64,000 nt of DNA from Pictodentalium vernedei (Eukaryota > Mollusca > Scaphopoda > Dentaliida > Dentaliidae). Shown one piece after another: positions 33,597 through 44,869 of this stretch (the first letter of the stretch is position 1; each line of letters starts with the position of its first letter). The position numbers and the translations under genes were made by a program. The stretch spans positions 29,527,128 to 29,591,127 of the forward strand of contig CM062294.1 of NCBI GenBank assembly GCA_031216915.1, given 5' to 3'. Under the pieces are notes generated by a model. That model did no database searches. It was not told the DNA's origin and saw only the letters and a program-made list of their open reading frames with translations.

Positions 33597-34166
33597 TTTT
33601 AGCATAATAGCCTGAACAAACGTTCTCCGATTTGACTCAAATTTGCCATACAGGTCTTTTGCAATAATATCTCAATCAAGTTCGAAAACTGGCCCGTCAC
33701 AATTTTTCATTACAGATTTGTGGGCCTTAATTCATCAATTTTTTATGAATTTTGAGCTCGTTAGCACAATAACTTGACTAATATTTGCCATGCAGGTGTT
33801 TTGCTGTGCTGTCTCAAGCGAGTTTGAAACCTGGCCCGGCCGATTTTTTGTTACAGAGTTATGGGCCTTAATTCATCAATTTTGCAAATTTTGAGTTCCT
33901 TAGTGCAATAACTTGAACAAGCATTCTCCAATTTGACTAATATTTGCCATACTGGTCTTTTGCAATAATATCTCAATCATGTGTGAAAACTGGCCTGACC
34001 CAATTTTCTTTACAGAGTCATGGGCCTTAAATCGTCAAATTTTACAAATTTTGAGCTTGTTAGCACACTAACTTGAACAAACGTTCTCCAGTTGGACTAA
34101 TATTTGCCATACAGGTCTTTTGCAATAATATCTCACGTGTGTTTGAAAACTGGAACTGCCCAATTT
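33597..34166 (+). repeat. Satellite of about 150-160 bp units, left block
   Basis: Three to four units with AACAAACGTTCTCC, TAATATTTGCCATACAGGTC, TTTTGCAATAATATCTCA and GAGTTATGGGCCTTAATT. DIRS D is inserted into the last unit; the array resumes at 38589. Confidence 0.75.
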
Positions 34167-34432
34167 CTTATCAACCTACTCACAATTGTTTACTTCAGGC
34201 TTGCACTACAGTGGAAGTCCCTAACTCGGATAAAATACTCTCTATTTTTGTCTTTCCCAAACAATTTGGGAAAGAAAAGTGGTGCAAAAGCACCAATAAA
34301 AAATAAGCCAAAACTGGGTCGAGTGCAACCGGCACAGACCCAGTACGGGACGCTCTCTCCCAAGTACAACTCCACGACTTCTGTTGCCAGTGCCCATATA
34401 CCGTCTCTAAAGACTCATTCTTTTTATAATCC
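34167..34432 (+). repeat. DIRS D left terminal region and inverted repeat
   Basis: It starts CTTATCAACCTACTCACAAT. From about 34182 it is the complement of 38295-38544. It carries the hairpin-like CCCAAACAATTTGGG. Confidence 0.85.
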
Positions 34433-34877
34433 ACTTCGTGTCGAGATGTTTTTGCACGCTCATCAGTGTTTCTCCAGCTCGATGTTTGATGATTCCTGAT
34501 TCATTGTACATCAGTGTATCCTTTGTATTCTCAGGAACAGTGTTTTTTATATTCTCTTTTATATTATATATCCATAATGTATATTTAATTGTTCTCTCTC
34601 GAGTCACGTGCGAATTTCGTGTGCCATGCGGTTCGGACGTATAATATTTCACAATTATTGTTAATGCTTTATTTGCTAAATTTTCTAATTGTGTTAGAGT
34701 TAGGTGTCAGCGGGGTACCACTCCTACAGTTTTTCTTCTTTCTTTTGAGAGTAGTCATCCTGTTGTGTGGTTCCCGGTCGACCGTCTGGGGTCTTTGTTT
34801 CTGTCACCTTTCTCTCTTCTTTGGGGGTGTTCTTCTGTTTTCTGATTTCACCTTCTCTGCTCCTCTCACCTCTATCA
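34433..34877 (+). other. DIRS D leader
   Basis: About 440 bp between the inverted repeat and the gag ATG, T-rich. Frames that start here without an ATG simply run into gag. No separate gene is proposed. Confidence 0.5.
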
Positions 34878-37038
34878 TGCCCAGGACAATTCCTTGTGGG
34901 CAATGTCTGCTGCCAAAGCATGTGGATGATTTACATTCGTCTTGTTCCTCCTGTAAAGTGTGTTCGGCCGAGCGGCCATGTGGTGTCTGTGGATCATGGT
35001 CATCCACTTTCTGGGCGTCAGTTAACCGTGTCGTTTGTTCTCGTGGCCGTGCCTCCCGCTCCCGAGCCGACCTTGTCTGGTGAGAGTTATTCCTCCTCCG
35101 TGGGGGATGTGCAGTCTTTTCCTGTAGTGGATACTGCGGGAGCCGTTGAGTGTTCTGGTGAAGAGGTGTCTGGTTCCGGGACTACGGTCCCCCTCCAGTC
35201 GACATCTGAGGCTGTCACTAGGGTTGTGACTCCTCCTTCGGAGCCGAGCCGGTGTGCTCTCTCCACTATTTCACCAGCCTCAACGACTCCCGACGTATCT
35301 CCTACTACTACTGGTCCGTCTGCTTCGTCGTCAGTTTCAGCCGGCCTCGGCTTTTCGCTGCAGGGGACTGCAGGAATGTCTGGTATTGTAGACGTGGGAT
35401 ATCGGCCTCAGCCTTCCCTGACTTCAACTCGGCGAAGTCGGAAGGGGCTGCTGGCCGAACCCATCTCTTTGGTCTCTTCGCCGTCGAGCACCACAGTTGT
35501 GTCTTTGGATTCGGATGTTCTTAGTGGAAACACTATGAACTCCGTGGCGTTTCCGTCTACTCATTCTGGCCTCACGACCAGTTTTGGGGGGCCAACGCCT
35601 TTTGTGCAGCCTGGAACTTCTGCCCCGCAGAGGTCCGCGGTGACTCTCATGAGTTCTCGCCATATTGATCCTCGGGGTGCCTCGTACCCCTATACACGTC
35701 TGCCTTCAGATGTTTCGGCTGCCGCCCGTCGACCCCCGTCGGGTGTTTTGGAGGATCGTGACCCTTCGCTGGTTAAGAGGGTCAGAGGTGAAGCCACTTT
35801 GCCGGTTCGCTCCCCTGTCGAACCGGTCGGTATGGGCAGTGAGCATAGGGAGGCCCTCTCCTTACTCACTCAGGTTCTTTCTAAGAGCCTTCCTGTTGCT
35901 TCCAGCGAGGCTATGAGTGGTTTCCAGGCGCCTCCTATGGTGCCGCCTCCCGGGATTGGAAACAGGTCCGTTTCTGATTCCCCTGGTGTCCCGACACCAT
36001 GGGAGGCGTCGGCTGGTTTGCCCACGATGGGCTATGTGTCTTCCAACTCTGGGGAGGAGTCTGACATGCTTGAGGTCGAGGGCCAGCAGTCTTCGGACAT
36101 GGGGGCAGCTCTTGACTTTGTGTTTGGGTTTCTGCCTGATCTCAAACCTGCTAACCAGCCGACAGTGTCAGCCTAGCCGCGATCATCGGTCGCGCGCCAA
36201 CAGCCTATGGATCAACCTGCTTCTGGGCGCCTTTGACCGTGCCAGTTGGTACAGGTGGTTGAAGCTTTTTCAGCATTGGACTCCAAGCTGAATTCCAAGG
36301 CTCTGAAGACTTCGTTCTTCACCAGGGTTGACACCTTTTTGCCTCCTCTGCGTTATCGTTCCTACGATTCTGCCAATCTGTTGGTCTGCCAGACTTTGAC
36401 GGTTCTGGATCAGGACTCCACTTCCCTCGGGCTTTCCAAGCCCAAGTCTGCCGTCATTCCAATGACGACTCTGGAGTCCACGTTGGGCTTATCTAGAGAT
36501 ATGCTTGGCATGCTTTCTCTCTCAGATCACGTCGTCTCAGCTTTGGCTGCTTATCTGCCTCCAGATAAGTTTGATGAGGTACAGGCTCCTTTGCGTGTGC
36601 TGTCCAAGGTGCTTATGCATCTTACTCACACGCATGCCTGTAACACGGCTAATCTGGAATTAGTTCGAAGGGACGCTGTGCTGGACACAGGCCGATCCCT
36701 TCCCGCGTGCTGCTCTTCGATCTGCTTCTTTGGCAGGTCCGCAACCTTTGGCAGGTTCCGTGTCGACGGTCCGGGATGACGTCCTACGTCATTCCAAAGA
36801 TCAGCTGCTGTTTCGTCAGCTTGATCAGCCTTCTAGGGGAGGCAAGGGCCGTTCCAAGCCTAACAAGTACCCTTCTGCTTCCTCTGTGAAGCAAAAGGCT
36901 GGTCCTTCTGCCGCCGCCTCTACTTCTTAATCAAGGGGTAAAGGTAAGGGTCGACAGAATCGAGGGAAGTCTCAGGATTCTTCATTTAGTAGAGGAGGTG
37001 GTTTCTCCTCTCGCGGGCCTCGTCGGGGCTCGAAATGA
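34878..37038 (+). pseudogene. DIRS D gag (frameshifted)
   Basis: The best start is ATG 34878: MPRTIPCGQCLLPKHVDD, then a cysteine-rich head (CSSCKVCSAERPCGVCGSW). A frameshift near 35040 moves to a long Ser/Pro/Thr-rich frame to TAG 36174. Two in-frame stops (36174 and 36234) interrupt it before the helical core, which includes FTRVDTFLPPLRYRSYDSAN and LMHLTHTHACNTANLELVRR. Another frameshift near 36695 leads to RDDVLRHSKDQLLFRQLD and a basic tail (RGKGKGRQNRGK) after TAA 36928, ending TGA 37038. Gag forms the particle that packages the RNA; a Cys-rich head and a Gly/Arg-rich tail fit this role. It shares ELVRRDA with copies A-C. Confidence 0.7.
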
Positions 37039-37915
37039 AGGTCCTCACCTCGACTCGTCCCAGGTTGGAGGAAGGATAGCAGAGTTCATGCTTTCAGAGA
37101 CTTTTTCGTATGTGGGGAAGTGTCGTATCGGCACTAATCCTTTCCTCTCCAAGCTTGTTCGGCACTTTTCTTTGAAAAGGCCACGGACTTTGCAGCTTAC
37201 TCCACGATGGAATCTTTCGTGGGTGCTGCTTTGCTTTGGGGGGGGGGGGGGGGGGGGGGCGCCGTTCGAACCTTTATCCCAGGTGGATATGCATTTTCTC
37301 ACATATAAGACGGCTTTTCTGATGGCATTGGCTTCGGCCAGACGGGTTAGTGAGCTTCACGCCCTCTCGGTTGACCCGGCCTTTTTTAGGAGCTCTCCCA
37401 ACAGTGTTACTTTTACCACTGATTGCTCCTTTTTGGGCAAGAATCAGTTACCAGATACTACTCCTCCTCCTATCTGTATCAGGGCTCTTCCTTCTGTTGA
37501 GGGTAATCGCCCTTTGCTCTGTCCGGTCCGTGCTATTCGCATTTATCTCGATCGGACACGCTTCATACGGAAAGGCAGGAAATGTTTTTTTCTGTCTCTT
37601 TTTCCGGGTCGACAGAAGATCTCTCCTCAATCCATTTCTCAATGGATTTGTCTTGCTATTTGTATCGCTTATGGTCGTTTAGCAGCTGGCGATTGTATTA
37701 CCGATCGTATTTCTGCCCACGAGGTGCGGGCACTGTCCACCTCTTGGGCATATTCTAACTCCGTCAAGTTGACGGATGTTATGCAGGCAGCCTACTGGAG
37801 AAATGCTTCTACTTTCTCCACCTTTTATTTGCGCCAGTTGCAGGAGCAGTCGGAGGACCTTTTTGCCCTGGGTCCTCTTTCTTCTGCTCAGGCTGTTGTC
37901 TGCCATAGCCATTAG
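36998..37915 (+). CDS. DIRS D tyrosine recombinase fused to an RT N-terminal stub
   Basis: This is one open frame of 305 codons without an ATG at its start; the first codon is GTG, so initiation must be upstream or non-canonical. Residues 23-30 (VGGRIAEF) resemble the entry of the DIRS reverse transcriptase. They are followed at once by recombinase sequence from about residue 47 (TNPFLSKLVRHF). The catalytic set is complete: R116 in SARRVSELHALS, H241 and R244 in SAHEVRALSTSW, Y277 in STFSTFYLRQ. A 22-base G-run encodes residues 81-87 (all Gly) and was probably once another sequence. The protein would recombine circular element DNA into the genome. The missing domains make this element dependent on others. 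It overlaps the gag tail by 41 bp. Confidence 0.72.
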   Translation: MVSPLAGLVGARNEGPHLDSSQVGGRIAEFMLSETFSYVGKCRIGTNPFLSKLVRHFSLKRPRTLQLTPRWNLSWVLLCFGGGGGGGAPFEPLSQVDMHFLTYKTAFLMALASARRVSELHALSVDPAFFRSSPNSVTFTTDCSFLGKNQLPDTTPPPICIRALPSVEGNRPLLCPVRAIRIYLDRTRFIRKGRKCFFLSLFPGRQKISPQSISQWICLAICIAYGRLAAGDCITDRISAHEVRALSTSWAYSNSVKLTDVMQAAYWRNASTFSTFYLRQLQEQSEDLFALGPLSSAQAVVCHSH

Positions 37916-38131
37916 GCTTCTTGAAGGTCAGTTTCAGCCTTGTGCTGTTACTGCCCTTTTTCTGTCTGTGTGTCACACAGGCCCATATGTCTCCTTTCAT
38001 TGTCCTTTACCAATGATTGCGACATTATGGTTGATAAGCCTTGGGACCTCTTCCTTCTGCTTCATGGTTCCAGTGCACTGGGGTTATGTGTGGGTTGGTT
38101 ATGCGATTCCCTCTGGCCTTTTGTCTATTCA
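37916..38131 (+). other. DIRS D 3' non-coding region
   Basis: About 215 bp between the recombinase stop and the ICR. No gene. Confidence 0.6.
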
Positions 38132-38221
38132 GCCTGAAGTAAACAATTGTGAGTAGGTTGATAAGAAATCTAAATTTTATAGTAAATTTCCTTTCTTATT
38201 ATACCTACCACAATTGTTTAC
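38132..38221 (+). repeat. DIRS D internal complementary region (ICR)
   Basis: In reverse complement it reads from the right tip (TAAAATTTAGATTT) directly into the left tip (CTTATCAACCTACTC). It is the circle junction of the element. Confidence 0.85.
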
Positions 38222-38294
38222 ATGGAGGCCCTCCCGTCTTCTTTACGGGTAAAGAATCTTTCCTCCCCGCTGATCACATAACTCTAACGTTGAC

Positions 38295-38588
38295 GGATTC
38301 AAAAAGAATGAGTCTTTAGAGACGGTATATGCGCACTGGCAATGGAAGTCGTGGAGTTGTACTTGGGAGAGAGCGTCCCGTACTGGGTCTGCGCCGGTTG
38401 CACTCGACCCAGTTTTGGCTTATTTTTTATTGGTGCTTTTGCACCACTTTTCTTTCCCAAATTGCTTGGGAAAGACAAAAATAGAGAGTATTTTATCCGA
38501 GTTAGGGACTTCCACTGTAGTGCAGGCCTGAAGTAAACAATTGTGGTAGGTATAATAAGAAAGGAAATTTACTATAAAATTTAGATTT
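38295..38588 (+). repeat. DIRS D right terminal region and inverted repeat
   Basis: 38295-38544 is the complement of the left repeat. 38545-38588 is the right tip ending TAAAATTTAGATTT. Confidence 0.85.
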
Positions 38589-38930
38589 TTTGTTGCAGAG
38601 TTATGGGCCTTAATTTGTCATTTTTTACGAATTTTGAGCTTGTTAGCACAATAACTTGAACGAACATTCTCCAGTTGGGCTAATATTTGCCATACAGGTC
38701 TTTGCAATAATATCTCACATGTGTTTGAAAACTGGAACTGCCCAATTTTTTGTTGCACAGTTATGGGCCTTAATTTGTCATTTTTTACGAATTTTGAGCT
38801 TGTTAGCACAATAACTTGAACGAACATTCTCCAATTTCACTAATATTTGCCAGTCTTTGCAATAATATCTCAAGCAATGTCAAAAACTGGCCCATTCCGA
38901 ATTTTTACGAATTTTGAGATCAGCGCAGTG
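38589..38930 (+). repeat. Satellite of about 150-160 bp units, right block
   Basis: Continuation of the 33597-34166 array after DIRS D. The phrase CCCAATTTTTTGTTGCAC near 38751 is the uninterrupted form of the D insertion site. Confidence 0.75.
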
Positions 38931-38977
38931 ACATTTCTGATTTTCAATGGAGGGTGCATGAAGAAAGTAGCCACAAC

Positions 38978-39210
38978 TCGACACCTGCATCTCCGATGTA
39001 CACCTCTTGTTTTAATTATTGTTTTTCGGAACTTTTCAAAAAATGTCAACAAAACCATATCATATGACCCCTCATTGGAACCAACTCTATGAGCTCGTTC
39101 CAGTGGGGTGGGGGTGGGGGTGGTGAGGGGGGGCATATGATATGGTTTTGTTGAAACTCTTTGAAAGCTATATTTTTTCAATGGAAAATTATGCCGGCAG
39201 ATGTGGCCGA
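38978..39210. mobile_element. TTAA MITE type II relic with G-rich insertion
   Basis: The arms CAAAACCATATCATATGACC and CATATGATATGGTTTTGTTG flank a centre disturbed by a GGGGTGGGGGTGG run. The ends are decayed. Confidence 0.5.
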
Positions 39211-39429
39211 TTTGTTAGGCTTATTCTCAATTTGACATAATTACATATTCCATGTTTACAGGCCCAAAGCCTGATCTCAAAAGTTTTTGACGTTGTGTGT
39301 AAGAGTTAAAATTTTCTAACAGTGTTCCTGGATCGTTGACCATCAGTGCAAACTACTTGAAATCTAACTCCATGTACTTCTTTAACATTTACCTAACACA
39401 AATTGGACGCACACTCCTTTTGTAATTTA

Positions 39430-39802
39430 CTAATTATCTCTCTGCTCACTGATGTCAAAATTTTCAGCAGTAAAATATTTCCCATAATGCAGTTTGATAT
39501 TTAACCAAATATACTTTTTTTCGCTGAGCTCTGTCAATCAAGATGTAATTGGTTAAATTCAACGTTAACCCTTTACCCAACGAATCACCCACATCCGCCC
39601 ATGCAATATGCAAATTCAGCAGCTGAAAAAATATCGAGCTCGTTCCAAAGAGGGGTCACATGATATGGTTTTGTTGAAATTTTTTGAAAAAATTTAAAAA
39701 ATGATATTTCAAATAATAAATTTTTAAATCGTCTGCATTGGGTAAAGGGTTAAAGAAGAGTAAAATACACTGATTGGAGGTTGCACTTCCAGATTGCCAG
39801 GG
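39430..39802. mobile_element. TTAA MITE type III, interrupted by type II
   Basis: The left part has CTCTGCTCACTGATGTC and TTTAACCAAATATAC; the right part ends CCAGGGG before TTAA 39803-39806. A type II MITE (39569-39749) is inserted at TTAA within it. The uninterrupted counterpart is seen at 30597-30801 (ATTGTTAAAGAAGAC). Confidence 0.65.
39569..39749. mobile_element. TTAA MITE type II, nested
   Basis: TTAA at 39565-39568 and 39750-39753; ends CCCTTTACCCAACG and TGGGTAAAGGG. One arm is shortened (CAGCTGAAAAAATATCGAGC). Confidence 0.7.
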
Positions 39803-39941
39803 GTTAAATGGTTCAGAAAATATAAATCTTCAAAAACTTTCAACAAAACCATATCATATGACCTCTTCATTGCAACAAGCTCATTCCAGTTGAGAGGTCA
39901 CATAATATGGTATTTTGAAAAACTTTTTTTGAAATTTTTGT

Positions 39942-40142
39942 ATTTTTATACTGTACCAATGACCCAGACATAGCTGGTGCTAACTCTTAAAATATAGGGC
40001 CAAACACAAATTTTGCCCCCCAATCCCCAAAATTTGCATCTAAAACTAAAGAAAACATGTCCTGAAAGGCCCTCCACACTTCGCCCCTACTGCGCATGCG
40101 CAGTGTCAAGGACGTTCCGAAATTGGCGCCATTTATCATTCT
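39942..40142 (+). repeat. DIRS C left terminal region and inverted repeat
   Basis: The complement of 46715-46903 from 39954 on; the left tip is ATTTTTATACTG. Confidence 0.85.
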
Positions 40143-41279
40143 AAGTTTGGCCCTTCATCAGTTAACATCTGACTGATCTTTGTGCTTTTAAATCTCAGTT
40201 TAAATGATGCCAGACACATAAATATTAGTGAAATGGTGATTCTAAGGAGGATAGAAAAGGAGGAGAGGAAAAGAATGTGTGACAGAATATTATCAGGGCT
40301 GTAACTTAAAATTTTTTAATGAAATTATGTTAAGTTACCTATTTTCAAGGCAGCAGCCATTTTGTTGTCATTCTGATTATTTAGGTACACTGTTTTTTCA
40401 AGTGTTTTTCCTCTCTCCCTGTCCTTTAAGTTCCCCCTTGCTATTCTCCCATGCTTTTGGCATAGTTTCTGTAATTATTATTACTAAAATTTCTTGGGAG
40501 TTTTAGCTGTATAACAGAATGAATTCTGTTCTTTCCCCATGTTTACGTCTTCACCTACGGGTGGTTAGGCGTTGTGTTCTGCATCTACCATCTGATGTTC
40601 TGCAGTTTCTTCCCTGGAAGTCTCTGTTTTGCATCAGATGGTGTATTTTTGGTAACTGATTTCGGGCCTGGGTGCCTGGAGTCTTATTTTAGTGTTTTTA
40701 CACTCATTGTTTATATTTACAACAGCCCTCTGTGTGAGGGGGGGATTTCTAAATAATAATATCTTTATGTTATTTTAATCATAACTAGATACATTATTAT
40801 TGTTCGTAAGTGTTGAATAAATTGTTTAAAATATTTTTAAAATTTTTGTCCACACTTAGGCTTGGGATCCATTGGGGCTCAACGTTACTTTTCAGAAACT
40901 TGGGCTGTTCTGAAAAAATATTTTTTCAAAATATTTTGATTTCAATTATTTTTTCTATATTAATGGATCATATTATTATTATGTATTTTGATTGTCAGAG
41001 GTTAGTGCGAGTACCAGGACTTGTTTTCTTTTCACATTGAAAGGATATTGATCAATTGCTTTAAGAGGAAGTCTTCCTCTGACCTTATTATCATTCTATA
41101 TGTGGTCAGTGTACTTGCATTAACTCCTGTTCTGTATCGTATGATTTCGATGACAATATGGGAAGCGTATGTCACGGTATGTTGTTGGGGATTTGGACAC
41201 TCCGGTCCTTTCCCCGCAGGGTCACTCTACTTTATCAATTTCTATTTCAGACGATCAAGATTAGGGTGATGTATCTGTG
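40143..41279 (+). other. DIRS C leader
   Basis: Same as in A and B. It ends TTATCAATTTCTATTTCAG shortly before the gag ATG at 41280. Confidence 0.5.
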
Positions 41280-42490
41280 ATGTCTTCCAACAGTGTGCCT
41301 CCGTCGTCACAATTAATGAAGGGCTAGCGGAAAAGTGCTCATGTAATACGCCAGTTGCCTAAGAGGACCCTAGTAGGTTCGACGGCCTTTGACGTCCGCT
41401 AGCTCGCCCGGTGTAGCGTCCATTCACCGAATGGTTCGGCAGCCGGGTTCGTCCGTTGCAGTCTAGAAGGAATTTTGGGGTGATGCGAGCACTATAAAAT
41501 TAACTTAATGCACACCCAGTGACGGCGGATCGGAGGGAGAACGGAGGAAGCCTTTTAGTCCGGTTCATAGCTCGTTCCGGTCCATCCGGACGGCAAGCGA
41601 GAGAGGCCCCTCTCTCGTTCAACAACATCTGGCCCCAGATGTTGTGGTACAAATGTGTAGTTAGCGGAGCATACGTCCGTCGCTCGGGACGCTCCGTTGT
41701 ATAGGCAGTCCGCTGAGACTGCTAAGGCTTCCTCTTCTCGTCAGCGCACACGACCGCACCTTGGCTGCGTGACCGCCGATATATTACCAGCTTCGCCGAT
41801 CAAGGATTCTTCGGCGACCAGGTCACACCATCCGGCAGCCAGGGATTCGAGACCGATGGACTCCGGACGTTCGCATAGGAAAAGTATGCGGGAGCCATCT
41901 GATGCGGAGCTGCCCTCGGCGAAGCAGCGATAGACTGCGCCTCCGCAGGTCTCGACGCCGGACATTCTTGTGCACATAGCACAGCTTATCGCAGCATCCC
42001 AGCAGCCGACAGAAACGGTGTCGGATCGAGATTTATCCGACAGCGCTGGGTCGGTAGCCGGGGACTCGAGGCCTGCAGACTCCGGACGTTCGCATAGGAA
42101 GTGTGCGGGAGTCAACGTACACGGAGCTTCCAGTGGCAATGCATCGTAAGTCCGCTACTGCACAGGCCTCGGGAACGGACGTGCTTTCCTTAATAGCACA
42201 GTTTATCGCAGCATCCCAGCATCAACTGAATCTGTCGCATATATTTTATCCGACGATGCTGGGTCGGGACGCTCCGCGGAAGCGGGTACGGACGTCCGAA
42301 AGTTTCATCCGGTCCGATGGGATACCGAAAGGGATTCGGTGGATTTCAAGCTTTCCCTTTCGGAACAACATATGCTGCGATGCCGGATAAGAAACTGATA
42401 GCGTCGGTGGACTTAGAAATTTTTGGTTCGGTTCAGGGACATCGTCCCTCAGTTCCGACATAGTCCAATAATGTCACACAAACTTTCGAA
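41280..42490 (+). pseudogene. DIRS C gag-like, unit 1 with extra internal duplication
   Basis: It starts MSSNSVPPSSQLM and decays at once. Near 41840-41885 and again near 42058-42102 the same segment occurs (GACTCCGGACGTTCGCATAG). Copy C thus holds a partial third gag module that A and B lack. The module at 41730-42055 is more diverged than its neighbour, so it may come from a related element by recombination. Other landmarks are as in unit 1 of A. Confidence 0.5.
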
Positions 42491-42571
42491 TTATTGAACG
42501 ACGCTATATATATTATTATTTTATGCTTGCTATCCAAGCATTTCTGGTTTCTTGTTCGAAGAGTTATGGAG

Positions 42572-44110
42572 ATGTCTTTCAAAAGTGTGCCTCTGTCGTC
42601 ATAGTTAATGAAGAGTTAGCGGCAATAAGTGCTCATGGAATATGTCTATCGCTTACGGAGTGACATTCGCTAGCTCACCCGGTGTAGCGTACATTCATCG
42701 AATGGTTCGGCTGCCGGGTTCGTCCGTTGCGGTCTAGGAAGGAGATTTGGGTGATGCGAGCACTTTAATTACTTTAGTACTCACCCAGTGACGGCAGATT
42801 GAGGACAGATCGGAGGAAGCCAACAACATAGGGGACCGCATGTTGTGGTTCAGATATTTTACATTCGGAGCATATGTCCGTTGCTCGGGACGCTCCGTTA
42901 TATTGACAGTCCGAGAGACTGTCTTTAATGCTTCCTCATCCTCACAGCAGGGCACACGACCGCACATTGGCTACGTGACCTCGAGTATCCGATCAGTTTC
43001 GGCATTCAGTGATTCCACAGCGAATAGGTCGCGCCATCCGGTAGCCAAGGGACACGAGGCCTATACACTCCGTTCGCTCGCATATTGGAAGTATGCACGG
43101 GGTAACGATCTCGGAGCTTCCTGCGGCAATGCATTGTAAGACCGCTGCTCCTCAGGCCTCAGTGACGGACGTGCTATCCGAGTTAGCACAGTTGTTTCGC
43201 AGCATCCCAGCAATTGACGGTTTCTCGGTCGAATCAGGAATTATCCGACGGCGCTGGGTCGGTGCGGTCCGCGGTTGCATCAAGCTACGGACGACCGAAC
43301 GCTTTATAGGGTCCGACAGGATGGCGAAAGGGATTCGAAAGATTTGGAATTTTCACTTTAGTAGTATCGGAAGATGCCTTTCATATCTTCTGGCATTTCT
43401 TCCAGTGATTATTTTTCGGACTTCATTGCTGCGATCTTGGATAAGAGACTTATAGCGTCATTGGACTCGGATTTTTCGATCGGTACAGGGACTTTGTCCC
43501 TGACTTACCGACGCAGTCCAATATTGTCATTACAACATGTGTTTTATTTTTCGACGCTATATATTTATATATATATACAAGCCTGCTACTAAGCATGATA
43601 GTTTAGTTTCTTGTCCGCGTGGCTCATTTCTGCCATTTTATCTTTTTTACATATAGATTATTTTGGCAGAGCAGGGCATACCGAGAGTTCATATGCGTCT
43701 AGACGGTGTGATTAAAGACTGCATATATTCTTTTCGCCGTTTATGTCTTTTCCAATTTCAATGTTGGGAACGACATTATGTATAGTAGACTTAACTTAGA
43801 CGCTTTATTATACGTAATCCGCCTTTCTGAGGCGTTATCATTACGTCTTCAAGAAAAGATTTACGGGATATTATTCTTAATGTAATTTCTTTTGAGGGCA
43901 GTAGTTTGTTCACGTATAACTCCGCCCTTCAGTGGCTGATTGGAGTTGGTTAGACGTGATGCAGCCCTAGCTACATCCACGCGTGGATAGTAGGTTAAGA
44001 ACTCTCTCAGAGTCGCTTCGTTCTCGGAGGAGCTTCTCTTCGACGGCAACTTTCCGGCAATCCATGAATTGCTTGATTTATACATTCTCTTGTCTATCTA
44101 GTGTTACAAG
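42572..44110 (+). pseudogene. DIRS C gag-like, unit 2 plus gag core (degenerate)
   Basis: It starts MSFKSVPLSS. The unit has a small deletion near 42822 but keeps the segment missing in B. The core contains the FPISMLG region, RLNLDALLY, and near its end ELVRRDAALATS in another frame. It continues directly into RNase H. Confidence 0.55.
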
Positions 44111-44735
44111 AGATTCAGACTGGGGCAAACATTCGGTGGTTGACTCAGAGAGTGCCGCCGCAGTTGCCGGACCCGAGTGTGGCTGTTATGACGGTTGCCA
44201 GTCAAACAGATTGGGATATATACTGATCCCTACGGATTCGAAGTGCCAGGGTCTTTGGGTTCCGCAGTCTTTTAACTATCAGTTTAACTTCCGCGGAATA
44301 ATGTTTTTTAGGCTTGCTTTATGTCATTGCATGAACATTATTCAGAAACGCATGCCCAAATTCCTGTCCTTTAATTCGACAGTAGTGGCGTATCTCCGGA
44401 ACCAGGGAGGCACTCTTTCGTTTCCGTTATTCAATTTAATGGAAAGAATCCGTCTGTTGGTTATACTACACCAAGTTCAGTTTTGGTCCGTCATATTCTG
44501 GGTCGTCTGATTGTTTTATCGCACTCCCGTTCTCTTACGGGTCGCTTGTTGCTGTCAGAATGGACTCTCAACAAACAAGTATTTAATTAGATTTGCTATC
44601 TATGGGAGCGCCCAATGATGTTTTATTTATGACACAGCTTGCTAATCAATTGCAGACGTATGTGTTGGCTTGTCCAGATCTCTGAGCTAATACTGTTAAC
44701 GCTCTATTGATCTATAGGACGGAATGATAGGATAC
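44105..44735 (+). pseudogene. DIRS C RNase H domain (degenerate)
   Basis: Motifs: RWLTQRVPPQLPDPSVAV, VASQTDWD (Val for Asp, codons 44188-44202), FNSTVVAYLRNQGGTLS, VRHILGRL and SEWTLNKQVF. Both Asp positions are lost, so it is inactive. No reverse transcriptase precedes it. Confidence 0.72.
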
Positions 44736-44869
44736 GCGTATCCTCCGGCGCTGTTGTTTTAGCAGGTATTGCTAAGATAAACAACCACAATACATTTCTG
44801 TTGATAGCATCTCTATCTTCACAGAGATCATGAGTAATTTACTCTCTTGTCTACTGTGGATCTTAACGT

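Larger units (their letters stand above)
34167..38588 (+). mobile_element. DIRS-type retroelement, copy D (RT/RNase H-deleted)
   Basis: This is a 4422-bp element with about 250-bp inverted repeats and an ICR at 38132-38221. Removing it rejoins the host satellite exactly (CCAATTT + TTTGTTGCA, compare 38751-38765), so there is no TSD. It keeps a gag region and an intact tyrosine-recombinase frame. Most of the reverse transcriptase, all of RNase H and the YR N-terminal part are gone. It is GC-richer and much less decayed than A-C, so probably younger, and is not closely related to them. Confidence 0.88.
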
